Both the position numbers and the translations under genes were made by a program. Source: Candidatus Trichorickettsia mobilis (GTDB taxonomy: Bacteria; Pseudomonadota; Alphaproteobacteria; Rickettsiales; Rickettsiaceae). Taken from it: DNA of 64,000 bases. Positions within the stretch are counted from its first letter, which is position 1. Each line of letters starts with the position of its first letter. The notes beneath the pieces were generated by a model. It was not told the DNA's origin and searched no databases. It saw only the letters and a list, made by a program, of their open reading frames with translations. The stretch is from contig NZ_CP112932.1 in assembly GCF_034366785.1 (NCBI RefSeq), positions 496,001 through 560,000 on the forward strand, read 5' to 3'. This document shows positions 54,085-63,854 of this stretch, in pieces.

Positions 54085-56199
54085 TTATTGCTCTATCCCA
54101 CTATATTTCAGCAAGGCATCTATTTTTGGCTTTCTTCTTCGAAATTCTACAAACAAATCGATAGGTTTGCGAGAGCCACCTTGCTCTAATATACTCTTTA
54201 GGAATAATTGACCCGTTTCTTTATTCCATATCCCGTCTTCTTCAAACTTACTAAACGCATCGCTAGATAGTACCTCAGCCCATTTATAGCTATAATAACC
54301 AGCAGCATAACCGCCAGCAAAAATATGCGAAAAACTGTTTTGGAAACGGTTATAACTAGGAGGTTGTAACACAGACACCTCGCCCCTAACATCATCTAGC
54401 ACTTGCCCAACGCTTTTTTCTGAGTCCTTACTTTCATGCATGTGAATTCTAAAATCAAATAGAGCAAACTCTAGTTGTCTTAGCATTGTTATTGCGGAAT
54501 TATAGTTCTTAACTGCAATCAATTTATCGAACTCACTTCTAGGTAAAGGCTTGCCAGTTTCAACATGCTCTGATATAGATTCAACAACCTCCCATACATA
54601 AGTCCAATTTTCCATAAATTGACTTGGTAACTCCACAGCGTCCCATGGCACATTTGTTCCTGCTACGCTAGGGTAATCAACTATTGTCAATGTATGGTGT
54701 AGCATGTGTCCAAATTCATGGAACAAAGTTTTTATATCGTTATGAGAAAGTAGAGCCGTCTTACTACCATTTGATGGAGAGAAATTGGTTACCAAAAAAG
54801 CTACAGGCGTTTGTACTAGACCACTACTATACTTCATTCTTGAGACAAGACCAGACTGCCAAGCACCGCTTTGCTTGAAATTTCTGGTATATAAATCAAC
54901 GTAAAATTTACCTCTTAAATTCTGCTTATTGTCATAAATTTCAAATAGTCTGACAGATTCATTCCATTTACTGAAATCCTCTACTTCCTTGATGTTAATG
55001 TCGTATAAGCGATTCACCAAATCAAATAAACCTTTAAAAACCTTATCTTCTGGAAAATATGGTCTTAAATCTTCTTCAGAGAAGTTAAAATGTATTTTTT
55101 TATAACAGACTGAGTAATAATTATAATCCCAAGGTGAAAAATTAGTTATTCCGTCATGCTCTTGTGCAAACAGCTTAAGGCTTGCAATTTCTCTAATACC
55201 TTGAGGTTTTGAGCGATCAGCAAGATCTTTCAGGAAATCCATTACTTCTTTAGTCGTGTCAGCCATCTTAGGGGAGAGGGAATATTCAGCATAATTTTTA
55301 TAGCCAATTAACTGAGCTTTCTCTTGCCGTAATGCTAAAATTCTATCTATTAAATCACTATTATCGAATTGCTTTGCTTCTGCTTCATGTGAAGCACGAG
55401 TATTATATGCACGGTAAAAGATCTTTCTTAAATCTCGATCTTTAGCATAGGACATAACTGCTTCATAGCATGGATAATCTAATGTCAGCACCCATCCATC
55501 TTTGCCATCTATTTTGGCTTTAGCAATAGCTGCCTCGATAATATGTTTCGGTAAACCATCAAGCAGAACTTTTTTTTCAGTAGTAATGTGATACGACCAA
55601 CTTTGCGTAGCATCTATTACGTTTTTAGAGAAATTATTACTAAGTTCACTTAAAGCGCTGTTTATTTCTTTAAGACGAGCCTTCTTCTCGGTATTTAAAT
55701 CTATACCCGCATCTTTGAAGTTTCTGATAGCATTATCTATGCTAGTTTTTTGTGCATCATTGTAAGAGCTAAATTCTGTGCTGTTTCTAAGATTTAGAAA
55801 TAAGTCATATAATTCTTTGTTTTGGCTTAAGTCGGTATAAAAATCGGAGAGTTTTCGTAATATTACCTCATAGGCGTTTCTTATCTCGTCTATATTGTTT
55901 ACAGCATTAAGATGGCTAATCACGTTTTTGGCAAAACCTAATCTTGCTCCTTCTTCATCTAACCTTTGTATAGTATTATTCCATACAGGCTTTGTTACCT
56001 TATTGACGCTGTTTAGCGTGTTTTTAAAAGATTTTATTAATTCATCGATAGCAGGATCAAAATGTTCTGGTTTGATTTCGTTGAAATCAGGTAGTTCACC
56101 GTGGGTTAATAAAGGATTCATATTAGGCTCTTTAGATTTTGCAAATGTGTCTAGGCTTAAAGTAAAAAAGAAAACAAGGATGGTTTTCAATATTTTCAT
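54085..56199 (-). CDS. M3-family oligopeptidase with signal peptide
   Basis: Zinc metallopeptidase related to oligopeptidase A/peptidyl-dipeptidase Dcp, about 704 residues from ATG 56199. It has an N-terminal signal peptide (MKILKTILVFFFTLSLDTFA), then NPLLTHGELPDFNEIKPEHFDPAI, which is the family N-terminus. The zinc motif HEFGH is at residues 494-498, with the third ligand region downstream (PSQFMENW). It would degrade short peptides; the signal peptide suggests the periplasm, unlike cytoplasmic OpdA. It lies in an accessory zone between the dead nhaA and an IS remnant. Confidence 0.92.
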   Translation of the reverse strand: MKILKTILVFFFTLSLDTFAKSKEPNMNPLLTHGELPDFNEIKPEHFDPAIDELIKSFKNTLNSVNKVTKPVWNNTIQRLDEEGARLGFAKNVISHLNAVNNIDEIRNAYEVILRKLSDFYTDLSQNKELYDLFLNLRNSTEFSSYNDAQKTSIDNAIRNFKDAGIDLNTEKKARLKEINSALSELSNNFSKNVIDATQSWSYHITTEKKVLLDGLPKHIIEAAIAKAKIDGKDGWVLTLDYPCYEAVMSYAKDRDLRKIFYRAYNTRASHEAEAKQFDNSDLIDRILALRQEKAQLIGYKNYAEYSLSPKMADTTKEVMDFLKDLADRSKPQGIREIASLKLFAQEHDGITNFSPWDYNYYSVCYKKIHFNFSEEDLRPYFPEDKVFKGLFDLVNRLYDINIKEVEDFSKWNESVRLFEIYDNKQNLRGKFYVDLYTRNFKQSGAWQSGLVSRMKYSSGLVQTPVAFLVTNFSPSNGSKTALLSHNDIKTLFHEFGHMLHHTLTIVDYPSVAGTNVPWDAVELPSQFMENWTYVWEVVESISEHVETGKPLPRSEFDKLIAVKNYNSAITMLRQLEFALFDFRIHMHESKDSEKSVGQVLDDVRGEVSVLQPPSYNRFQNSFSHIFAGGYAAGYYSYKWAEVLSSDAFSKFEEDGIWNKETGQLFLKSILEQGGSRKPIDLFVEFRRRKPKIDALLKYSGIEQ

Positions 56200-56319
56200 A
56201 AGCTGTATCCGATAGTTAGTATCTTTATTACCAAGAATCAATTGAAAATACTATAAGTAATTTAGATTCTTACTATAGTAATTCAGAATGAAATCTATTG
56301 TTCAATAGCTATTGTACTC

Positions 56320-57398
56320 GGCTTTGTTGCATGAATGGAAATGAACCGGTAAGATAGCGCTCTTATCAAAATTATTTATAGAGATGCGCTTACCGAAGAA
56401 AAAACCATTTAGCAATCACGTAAACGTTCAAAATTCAAAATCATTAATTGGAGAGAATATAACAGCATTTTACGCAACAGAGGTCGTATAGACTTTATGA
56501 TTGCTTGTGATTTAAGTAAAAATTGGTATGCCGAAAGTAGCTATGATAAAAGACGTGGGAGGCAGCTAATATATAGCGATCAAGCTATTCTTGTATGTCA
56601 ACAAATTAGATATTTGTTTAATTTCAAACTAAAACAGTGCCAAGGATTTATTAATTGGCTATTCGAAATATCAAGATTATTAATTACTTGTCCAGATTAT
56701 ACAACATTAAGTAGACGTAGCAAAAGCTTAAATACGGAGTCTTTGCTTTGCAACGAAAATAAAGAGTTTGATCATGTATCTATTGATAGTACAGGGATCC
56801 AAGTCTATACCGGTAATGAATGGCTGGAGAATAAGCACGGAAAACGATACTCGCGCATGATATGGAAAAAGCTGCATATTTTGGTAGGAGATAACGGCAA
56901 GATAATTGCTAATTCTACTACCGATCACAATAAAGATGATAGATCTCAAGTTAAGCTGTTATTGAAAAACGACAAAGCAAAAGAAATCCTAGCCGATTCT
57001 GGATACGACGGTGAGAACATATATCAAGATATAAGAGCAAAGGGCATGAAGCCAACTAACTATTAGACCGCCAAATCATCTAGTTGCCAAGAAAGCAAAA
57101 ACTGAGCGTCAGCATAGTGCTACGTATCAACAAACTAAAGGTTATCATGCATGAAGAAACAAGAATAAATATGGACGCAGGGAATTGGTAGAGAATACCT
57201 TTTTCAGATTTAATAATTCTTTTGGTAGTAAATTTTTGTCGAGAGATGACTATAACATGAAAAATGAAATAACGATCAAATGTCAACTTTTAAACAGAAT
57301 GTTTGAGATCGGCAAACCAATTTCTGTGCGCGTTGTATAAACCCAAATTCTGGGGCAAGGGGTACTTATACCTAAAATCCGATTCATGCAACAAAGCC
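56320..57398 (+). mobile_element. IS5-like element remnant (1079 bp)
   Basis: Terminal inverted repeats GGCTTTGTTGCATGAAT at 56320 and ATTCATGCAACAAAGCC ending at 57398. The transposase reading (N-part NWREYNSILRNRGRIDFMIACDLSKNW, then 56497-57066 with DHVSIDSTGIQVYTG holding the first catalytic Asp, and ILADSGYDGENIY holding the second) stops at 57066. C-terminal pieces (RENTFFRFNNSFGSKFLSRD) follow in other frames. It is inactive but its ends are intact, so it could be mobilised in trans. Confidence 0.85.
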
Positions 57399-57410
57399 AT
57401 AAATTATTAG

Positions 57411-58256
57411 TTATGACAGTAATTTCCCTGCTTCTTCTATTAATTGATCAGCTAATACGATAGTCATAATTGAGCTTTTGATAAGCTCTAGCGCAGCTTT
57501 AAAATTATTTGCATCATCTTCATAATTAGTATTTAGATAATCTCTTGCAGTGCTATCGTGGACTTGAGTAGAAATCATTAAAACAGATAAAGCATTTTTT
57601 AATCTTTCAATTTGCCCACCAATCATTGAGAGACCATTAATTACGAATTTATCAACACTATCATTTGCTTGATTAGGGTCGGCGATAATATTTTGAGCAT
57701 TAGCCTGATTAATTGGAGTCAATATATCTGTAGGAGCACCCAAACCTGTTGTAAGCAGAGACAAATCAGGTGTCGTAATCCGAATAACATCATTCATTAA
57801 TATGTTAACTCTAACATCCATTGGAGCAACACTGACTGACGTAAGGTCAGCAGCATCAAAGAGATTTCTGCCATCAAAAGTAGCAGTGATGAATTGGCGA
57901 TTAAGATCAGTTATGCTCAGTAAATATAAATCATTTAAAGCTATCAAAGGTATAGGATTGTTCACGGTATTAGCTTGAGCAATAATATCTTGTATTTTTA
58001 TAAGTAGTTGTTTACTTGATAATAATATGGATCGTGCTACCGTAAGCATATTAATGCCATAAGCAATATTTTTTCCTAAACTTTTAAGAATAGGTACATT
58101 ATTTCGTAATTGTGAACCTACAATATAATCTACAATACTAGCCTTGCTTCTATCGCCAGTAGCCATACGCTCGCCACTATCACGTAATTTTATAGTAGCT
58201 ATTTTAACTGCGTAACCAGAGTGGTTGTTAACTGGATTAATGAAACTGACCATCAA
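57411..58256 (-). CDS. Flagellin-like protein
   Basis: A 281-residue protein with the plan of flagellin/FlgL. The N-terminal helical part has GERMATGDRSKASIVDYIVGSQLRNN, similar to the SG.RI....DDA......LR block, followed by IAYGINMLTVARSILLSSKQLL. The middle has TFDGRNLFDAADLTSVSV, typical of flagellin (F.G..Ll.g), and the C-terminal helix ends ALELIKSSIMTIVLADQLIEEAGKLLS. It is shorter than many flagellins and the ends are poorly conserved. Either the filament protein or a hook-associated protein is possible. The 12 bp between its stop and the IS5-like end suggest that the IS landed just after it. Confidence 0.6.
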   Translation of the reverse strand: MMVSFINPVNNHSGYAVKIATIKLRDSGERMATGDRSKASIVDYIVGSQLRNNVPILKSLGKNIAYGINMLTVARSILLSSKQLLIKIQDIIAQANTVNNPIPLIALNDLYLLSITDLNRQFITATFDGRNLFDAADLTSVSVAPMDVRVNILMNDVIRITTPDLSLLTTGLGAPTDILTPINQANAQNIIADPNQANDSVDKFVINGLSMIGGQIERLKNALSVLMISTQVHDSTARDYLNTNYEDDANNFKAALELIKSSIMTIVLADQLIEEAGKLLS

Positions 58257-58878
58257 ACGAACTATGTTTTTAGATAAATTTGTATTAATTTTATAATAAT
58301 ACAGCGATGTATTTAATAAATTGCTAGAAGCTAGACTAATTCATCACAAAAATATTAATTTTTAATTGTAGCTTAATTACTAGGATTAGTATAGCAACTA
58401 GTCGGATATAAGCCAAAATATTATCTATAATCAATCATTTTTAGCATATATTTATAGACTAAAAAAGCGTTTTGTTTCCTAGTTAGGTAAAATAATTAAT
58501 AAGACAGCTCTGATAATACCTTAAGAATCAAGCGCTAAATTTGAACTAAACAACTAAGTTGAGTATTATTTTTAATTACTTCAAACATGAAATGCAGCAG
58601 CTTTATTGCATAAACCCAGATTATTGAGAAAGGGACGGTATAAAGAAAAAGTACTAATTAAATTTAAATCTCTCCACAAGGTTCAAAGAACATTATCATT
58701 GATGAATAAGATGAGAAATATATTTGCTATATGCGGACGATATACAAAAATGCTAAAGATATAGAGAGCTGCATTTTTATTGCTAAATCAATTGAGATGA
58801 AGCTCTACAAGGCTTCTTGCTGCCTAAAATCCCAGAATGTTGTCTTTTATAGCTTGATACACTTAACTTGAAGGCGCC
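58257..58878. other. Gene-poor stretch with possible IS remnant
   Basis: No complete gene is seen. Around 58596-58620 GCAGCTTTATTGCATAAACC resembles the end of an IS5-type element, and 58690-58810 has fragments that could be a much-decayed transposase C-terminus (MRNIFAICGRYTKMLK). Most of 58257-58590 is plain AT-rich sequence upstream of the flagellin-like gene; no clear sigma-28 promoter was found by eye. Confidence 0.35.
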
Positions 58879-59679
58879 CTATACGCTTATCGTTTCATCA
58901 GTAATCTGCACAATATACGGCACATGATCCGATGGTAGTTGCCAATTTCTTGCATCGACAACTGCTTCTATCGCTATTAATCTGCTCTGGAGATTTTTAC
59001 TTACCCAAATATGATCAAGTCTGCGTCCACGATTGGATTTTTGCCAGTCGATATTTCTATAACTCCACCAAGTATAAAATTTTTCATGTGCTGGAATAAA
59101 ATACCTAGCACTGTCAATCAACCCTAAAGAATTTTGTAAATTAATTAAGGCAGCGCGCTCTACTCCAGTATGACTAACCACCTTGGATAATTGTTTGCTA
59201 GACCATACATCATGCTCTAATGGTGCAATATTTAAATCACCTGCCAAAATAATTTTACTCTCTTGATTACGATTAGCTTTAAACCATTCCTGAATCAATT
59301 GCACATATTCTAACTTATGTCTAAACTTAGGATTTTCGTTAATATCAGGGATATCACCACCAGCTGGAATATAAAAATTATGAATCTCAAGATCACCAAT
59401 TTTTACTGCTACGTGTCTTTTATCGTCATTATATAACTTAATAGAGAAACTTGCATCAATAGGTAGCTTTGATATGATAGCTACACCATTATATGATTTT
59501 TGTCCTTGATAGTAAAGGTGACGGTAACCTATCTCATGCAGTGCATCAGCAGGAAATAAGTCATTAATAACTTTAGTCTCCTGCAGTAAGACAATATCAG
59601 GATTATGGGTCATTAATAATTGCTCAAGCAAAACTATTCTTAAACGAATAGAATTAATATTCCAAGTTACTATTTTCAT
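58879..59679 (-). CDS. xthA: Exodeoxyribonuclease III
   Basis: AP endonuclease/3'-exonuclease for base-excision repair, 266 residues. Family blocks are all present: KIVTWNINSIRLR, IVLLQETKV (metal Glu), SYNGVAIISK, ILAGDLNIAP, RGRRLDHIWVS and SDHVPYIV (catalytic His). It begins 9 bp after ubiB and is the last gene of the YqaA-ubiE-ubiB-xthA run. Confidence 0.96.
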   Translation of the reverse strand: MKIVTWNINSIRLRIVLLEQLLMTHNPDIVLLQETKVINDLFPADALHEIGYRHLYYQGQKSYNGVAIISKLPIDASFSIKLYNDDKRHVAVKIGDLEIHNFYIPAGGDIPDINENPKFRHKLEYVQLIQEWFKANRNQESKIILAGDLNIAPLEHDVWSSKQLSKVVSHTGVERAALINLQNSLGLIDSARYFIPAHEKFYTWWSYRNIDWQKSNRGRRLDHIWVSKNLQSRLIAIEAVVDARNWQLPSDHVPYIVQITDETISV

Positions 59680-59688
59680 TAATGGTAT

Positions 59689-61077
59689 TTATTTATGTAG
59701 CTGATCCAATGCTGTCGTTACTGCTTGTTTTATTAAACGTAATATTTTAGCTTCAGGACTAGTATTTTTTGCTGCCCATTTTTTGATCCATGGCTCAGCA
59801 AGTTGCCACATATTAATTTCAGGATCTAAGCTATGGCCTATTCCTTCCACTACTACCATCGTCTTTTGTAATAATAAAAGCTGAGGTTGAGTTTCCATAC
59901 CAAAATCTTCGGTAATTTTGAATAACTGTGCTAATAACTTGCCTATAGAAATTTCCTTAATTGGCAAGCCAATAATCGGCTCAGAAACAGCCCGACAACT
60001 CTGAGCAAATAATTCAACATTACAATGCGAAGGAATATAACCAGCTCTTAAATGAATTTTGGCGACTGTTTTATAATCACGTTGTAAAAAAGCAAATAAA
60101 ATCTCAGCAATAGCAAGACGATCTTTCTCTGGCAACCTACCCATAATACCGAAATCTAATAATCCGATACTGCCATCTGCTCTTACTAAAATATTACCAG
60201 GATGCAAATCAGCATGAAAGAATCCATCTCTATAAGCCTGATTAAAAAATAATACTGCAATTTTTCTGGAAATAAGGTCTGGCTCTAACCCATCAGCAAT
60301 CAATTGCTCCATGTCATATATAGATATACCCTCTATCCATTCGGTTACCATAACTTGTTGTGCAGTCATTGCCCAGTAAATTTTTGGTATATATACATCT
60401 AAATCATTTTTAAAATTGTCTGACATTTCTGAAGCAGCAGCTGCTTCCAATCTTAAATCCAGCTCTGATAACATGCTGGATTTAAACACATCAACAACTT
60501 CGACAATCTTTAGCCGTTTCAGTTTTATAAAAATAATTGGTAATATTCGAGCAAAAAAATATAATAATTTAATATCATTATTATATTTCGTATAAATTTG
60601 TGGCCGCAAAATTTTTACCGCGACCTTTTCTCCAGTTGATAATATTGCTTGATGCACTTGTGAAATAGAGGCTGCTGCAAATGGTTTATCTTCAAACACT
60701 GCAAACAATTCTTCTGTGCTTACACCTAAAGATTGTTTAATCATTTGCTTGGCTATCGCACTACTAAATGGCGGTAAACTATCCTGCAGATATTTCAAAT
60801 TCTCTGCTACTGCAATTCCAACTAAGTCAGGTCTAGTCGATAGTGTCTGACCAAATTTGATATAAATTGGCCCTAATCGTTCAAAACAAGTAGTTAAACG
60901 TTTGCCAAAACTAGCTTTTGGTTTTTTAATTAATCCTAGAGGATAAAATATTAATTCAAGTAATTTTCCTAGAATTTTGATATAGATAGGGAATGTCATT
61001 CCATTACAATGAGTGAATAATTGTAATCTACTTACAATTACCAATATACGCAATAAATCAAATACAATTCTCATCAA
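59689..61077 (-). CDS. ubiB: Ubiquinone biosynthesis protein UbiB (ABC1 kinase-like)
   Basis: Atypical kinase-like protein of 462 residues needed for ubiquinone synthesis. It has the K-x-G-Q motif in YIKFGQTLSTRPDLV, A-rich loop FAAASISQVHQA, catalytic HADLHPGNILV and metal-binding LLDFGIMGR. The C-terminus (LDPEINMWQLAEPWIKKW) is usual, although the C-terminal membrane helices are short. It follows ubiE by 12 bp. Confidence 0.95.
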   Translation of the reverse strand: MMRIVFDLLRILVIVSRLQLFTHCNGMTFPIYIKILGKLLELIFYPLGLIKKPKASFGKRLTTCFERLGPIYIKFGQTLSTRPDLVGIAVAENLKYLQDSLPPFSSAIAKQMIKQSLGVSTEELFAVFEDKPFAAASISQVHQAILSTGEKVAVKILRPQIYTKYNNDIKLLYFFARILPIIFIKLKRLKIVEVVDVFKSSMLSELDLRLEAAAASEMSDNFKNDLDVYIPKIYWAMTAQQVMVTEWIEGISIYDMEQLIADGLEPDLISRKIAVLFFNQAYRDGFFHADLHPGNILVRADGSIGLLDFGIMGRLPEKDRLAIAEILFAFLQRDYKTVAKIHLRAGYIPSHCNVELFAQSCRAVSEPIIGLPIKEISIGKLLAQLFKITEDFGMETQPQLLLLQKTMVVVEGIGHSLDPEINMWQLAEPWIKKWAAKNTSPEAKILRLIKQAVTTALDQLHK

Positions 61078-61089
61078 GGCTACATATAG

Positions 61090-61866
61090 TTATAATTTAT
61101 AACCGCTGTGAATAGCAACCACACCAAAGCTGAGGTTCTGGTAATGTACCTTACTAAAACCAGCTCGTGATATCATTGAGCTAAAAGTTTGTTGATCCGG
61201 AAACATGTTGATGCTCTCTACCAAATAATTATATGCAGCTTGGTTCCCAGTAACTATTTGGCCAATTTTAGGGATAATATTAAACGAGTAAAGATCATAT
61301 AATTGTTGCAAACAATCAGATTCTACTTTGGAAAACTCGAGGCACAAAAATTTTCCACCAGGCTTTAGCACTCTGAAAGCTTCAATTAACGCTTGCTGTA
61401 TCTGCTTTACGTTTCTAATGCCAAATGCTATAGTATAATAATCAAAACTATTACTTGCGAACGGTAGTTGTTCAGCATCTGCACATACATACTCCAATCC
61501 ATGAATAATATTATTATTCATCGCTCGATCTAAAGCAATTTTTAACATCTCTTGATTAATATCACAAATCACTATCTGTGGATGTTGTTGTCTAATTTTA
61601 GCTCTATTAATAATACGAAATGAAATATCACCAGTTCCACCAGCAACATCTAAGATATTGGCATTTAAGTTAGGAATTTTTTTTACATATTCATCTTTCC
61701 ATAAACGATGAATACCAAAGCTCATCAAATCATTCATTAGATCATATTTAGTGGCAACATCGGTAAAAACCTCATTAACTAGACCTTGCTTTATAGAGCC
61801 ACTAGTTTTTCTAAACCCAAAATTAGTTGATGTTGATGGATCATTTTGATTAATCATAAAAATCAC
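61090..61866 (-). CDS. ubiE: Ubiquinone/menaquinone C-methyltransferase UbiE
   Basis: SAM-dependent C-methyltransferase of quinone synthesis, 258 residues. It has FTDVATKYDLMNDLMSFGIHRLWK, SAM motif I ILDVAGGTGDISF, FDYYTIAFGIRNV and KPGGKFLCLEFSK, all signature pieces. The ATG at 61866 overlaps the stop of the YqaA-like gene (ATGA); a start at 61857 is also possible. Confidence 0.96.
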   Translation of the reverse strand: MIFMINQNDPSTSTNFGFRKTSGSIKQGLVNEVFTDVATKYDLMNDLMSFGIHRLWKDEYVKKIPNLNANILDVAGGTGDISFRIINRAKIRQQHPQIVICDINQEMLKIALDRAMNNNIIHGLEYVCADAEQLPFASNSFDYYTIAFGIRNVKQIQQALIEAFRVLKPGGKFLCLEFSKVESDCLQQLYDLYSFNIIPKIGQIVTGNQAAYNYLVESINMFPDQQTFSSMISRAGFSKVHYQNLSFGVVAIHSGYKL

Positions 61867-62285
61867 ATTATCATTAAATATATATAATAACCAAACTTCA
61901 ACCCACTACAGATTAATATCGTACTAATCATAGGAAATTTACTAAAACCAGCAATAACTGGTACAAATTTACCGAAAAAAGGAATTATACTTAATAATAA
62001 AAATATTCTATTATATTTTGCTAATTTTAATAACCTATTATTGCGCGTAAGCCGTTGTTGCTCTATTCCAGTTCGATCAAAAATATTATATAATACTTTA
62101 CCAAAAAAATAATTAGCAAAATTTGCTACCAGACTAGCCACTGTTACCACAATAATAGTTATTTCTCTATTAGCAGAATTAAAAGCTTTGATGGTATAAA
62201 CCATAATTTCCTTACTGGTATTAATTGCCAGACTACTCACAAAACTATCGGTAAATAATAGTAGATATATTTCAATTTTACTCAC
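61863..62285 (-). CDS. YqaA/VTT-family inner-membrane protein
   Basis: A 140-residue membrane protein with about three to four hydrophobic stretches (YLLLFTDSFVSSLAI, ITIIVVTVASLVANFANYFFGKVL, FLLLSIIPFFGKFVPVIAGF, TILICSGLKFGYYIYLMIM). The glycine-Asn segment ASLVANFANYFFGK and PFFGKFVPVIAGFSKFP are the DedA/VTT fold pattern, as found in rickettsial YqaA homologs. The role is uncertain (lipid scrambling is known for other VTT proteins). Confidence 0.78.
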   Translation of the reverse strand: MSKIEIYLLLFTDSFVSSLAINTSKEIMVYTIKAFNSANREITIIVVTVASLVANFANYFFGKVLYNIFDRTGIEQQRLTRNNRLLKLAKYNRIFLLLSIIPFFGKFVPVIAGFSKFPMISTILICSGLKFGYYIYLMIM

Positions 62286-62404
62286 GAAAAATATTATAGT
62301 AAATTACGATGAATTAGCATAATTTTATAGAAGTTATGCTGAATTCATTTCAGCATCTTACAATTGTCGATTGTGCGGCGAGATATGCCTCTAGATATTG
62401 CCAA

Positions 62405-63160
62405 CTAGGTGTACTGGATAGGTCCCTCAGTAAGCCCATGGACAAATTGATGAAGATAAGGATCGTCTGCATCCTCCATTTCTTCTTTTGAACCGTACCA
62501 GATAATCTTACCTTGATAAATTAACGCCACATCGTTCGCTATTATCGCTGCACTATTAAGGTCATGAGTAATGGTTATAGTAGTTGCACCAAGCTCTGTT
62601 CTAACCTTAATAATCAGTTCATTAATAATATTTGCCATAATTGGATCGAGCCCAGTGGTAGGCTCATCAAAGAAAATGATTTCTGGATTACTACAAATAG
62701 CTCTAGCAAGAGCAACACGTTTTTGCATTCCACCAGACAATTCAGCTGGATAAAAATTTAATATTCTTTCTGATAAACCCACAGACTTAAGTTTAGCTAC
62801 TGCCATAGATTGTTTATCACTCTTTGAAAGCTGATATAATCTTTCAGCAAAAAAAGTGATATTATCCTGCACTGTCAACGAATCAAACAAAGCGCCGTTT
62901 TGAAATAAGAACCCACATTTCTTCATTATATCAAATCTGGTTTTGCTAGACATACAGGTAGTATCAGTGCCATCAATAATAATACTGCCACTATCAGGGG
63001 TAATCAAACCAATAATAGTTTTAATCAACACTGATTTACCAGTACCAGAACCACCTAAAATAACTAAAGAATCCCCTTGTTTAATATCCAAATCAATACC
63101 ATTCAACACCGTATGTCGACCAAACGATTTATATAATGATTGAATTTTAATTTTTACCAT
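62405..63160 (-). CDS. mlaF: ABC transporter ATPase MlaF
   Basis: Cytoplasmic ATPase of the Mla phospholipid transport system, about 251 residues from ATG 63160 (MVKIKIQSLYKSFG). Walker A LGGSGTGKSVLIK, Q-loop FLFQNGALFDSLTVQDN (typical of MlaF), signature ELSGGMQKRVALARA and Walker B IIFFDEPTTGLDPIMA are present. The longer frame from 63187 overlaps the upstream gene more. MlaE and MlaD are not in the window. Confidence 0.94.
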   Translation of the reverse strand: MVKIKIQSLYKSFGRHTVLNGIDLDIKQGDSLVILGGSGTGKSVLIKTIIGLITPDSGSIIIDGTDTTCMSSKTRFDIMKKCGFLFQNGALFDSLTVQDNITFFAERLYQLSKSDKQSMAVAKLKSVGLSERILNFYPAELSGGMQKRVALARAICSNPEIIFFDEPTTGLDPIMANIINELIIKVRTELGATTITITHDLNSAAIIANDVALIYQGKIIWYGSKEEMEDADDPYLHQFVHGLTEGPIQYT

Positions 63161-63398
63161 ATTTGATGTCTTGTATATCCTGCTCAATTTTATTTAACCG
63201 AGAATTTATTTTGTCTATTATATAAGTTACCCACAAAGCCAGTATGCTAAACCCTATCATTTTATCTACATAGCCGGCAACTTTTGCTCCAAATAGAGAA
63301 ATAGCAATATACTCCAACCCTGACCACACAAGCCAAAAAAAGCCGATAATAAAAAGTATTCCTAAAACAATACCCAGCTTCCGTGGCCATCTATCCAT
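63147..63398 (-). CDS. Small membrane protein of unknown function
   Basis: An 83-residue protein with two hydrophobic segments (LGIVLGILFIIGFFWLVWSGL; YVDKMIGFSILALWVTYII) and a charged C-terminal helix (DKINSRLNKIEQDIQDIKYG). It overlaps the mlaF start by 14 bp and is probably cotranslated with it. I do not recognise the family. It may assist the Mla ABC unit; that is a guess from position. Confidence 0.65.
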   Translation of the reverse strand: MDRWPRKLGIVLGILFIIGFFWLVWSGLEYIAISLFGAKVAGYVDKMIGFSILALWVTYIIDKINSRLNKIEQDIQDIKYGKN

Positions 63399-63591
63399 GA
63401 CATATACTCACTTTAATATATTTAATTGTATTAATGTAGCTTATTTATAATAAAATTCAAACAAAACATTATATTTAACCTATAAGAATTATATCTCAAA
63501 ATATTCAAATTTTTATCTATACAAAGTTAAAGTATTATATTGTTCCGAATTCAAACGTTGAACTGTGTCAATTAAAAATAAGGTTTGTCAT

Positions 63592-63735
63592 TAGACCTCT
63601 TGCATAACCTATTCTGGTTGGTAATTTTGTTGTCAAAATCGTCTCCATTACGCAGCAAACAAGAGACTGCTTGCGGTACTCGATTTCGTTTTTGTCTGAA
63701 AAATTCCGTAACTTTCTAGGTTATGCAAGAGGTCT
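63592..63735. repeat. ~145-bp palindromic repeat, copy 11
   Basis: Arms TAGACCTCTTGCATAACCTA (63592-) and TAGGTTATGCAAGAGGTCTA (-63735), 20-bp perfect. The core is inverted relative to copy 2 (GGTAATTTTGTTGTCAAAAT, then TTTTTGTCTGAAAAATTCCG). The 63399-63591 stretch before it shows no gene. Confidence 0.9.
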
Positions 63736-63736
63736 A

Positions 63737-63850
63737 TTGCGAGACCATTTATTGTCGAAGCAATCCAGTTAATATGCCGAGTTTTTCTGGATTGCTTCAA
63801 GCAAAGCTCTCAAGTAAGACGACTTGACACAGTTTCAACGAACATTCTCG
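63737..63850. repeat. Second dispersed repeat family at right end
   Basis: Directly follows the palindrome: GTCGAAGCAATCCAG, then TTTTCTGGATTGCTTCAAGC, AGCTCTCAAGTAAGACGACT and GACACAGTTTCAACGAACAT, matching the 4560-4690 element in inverse order. As at 20.25-20.64 kb, the two repeat families are found side by side. Confidence 0.65.
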
Positions 63851-63854
63851 AAAT

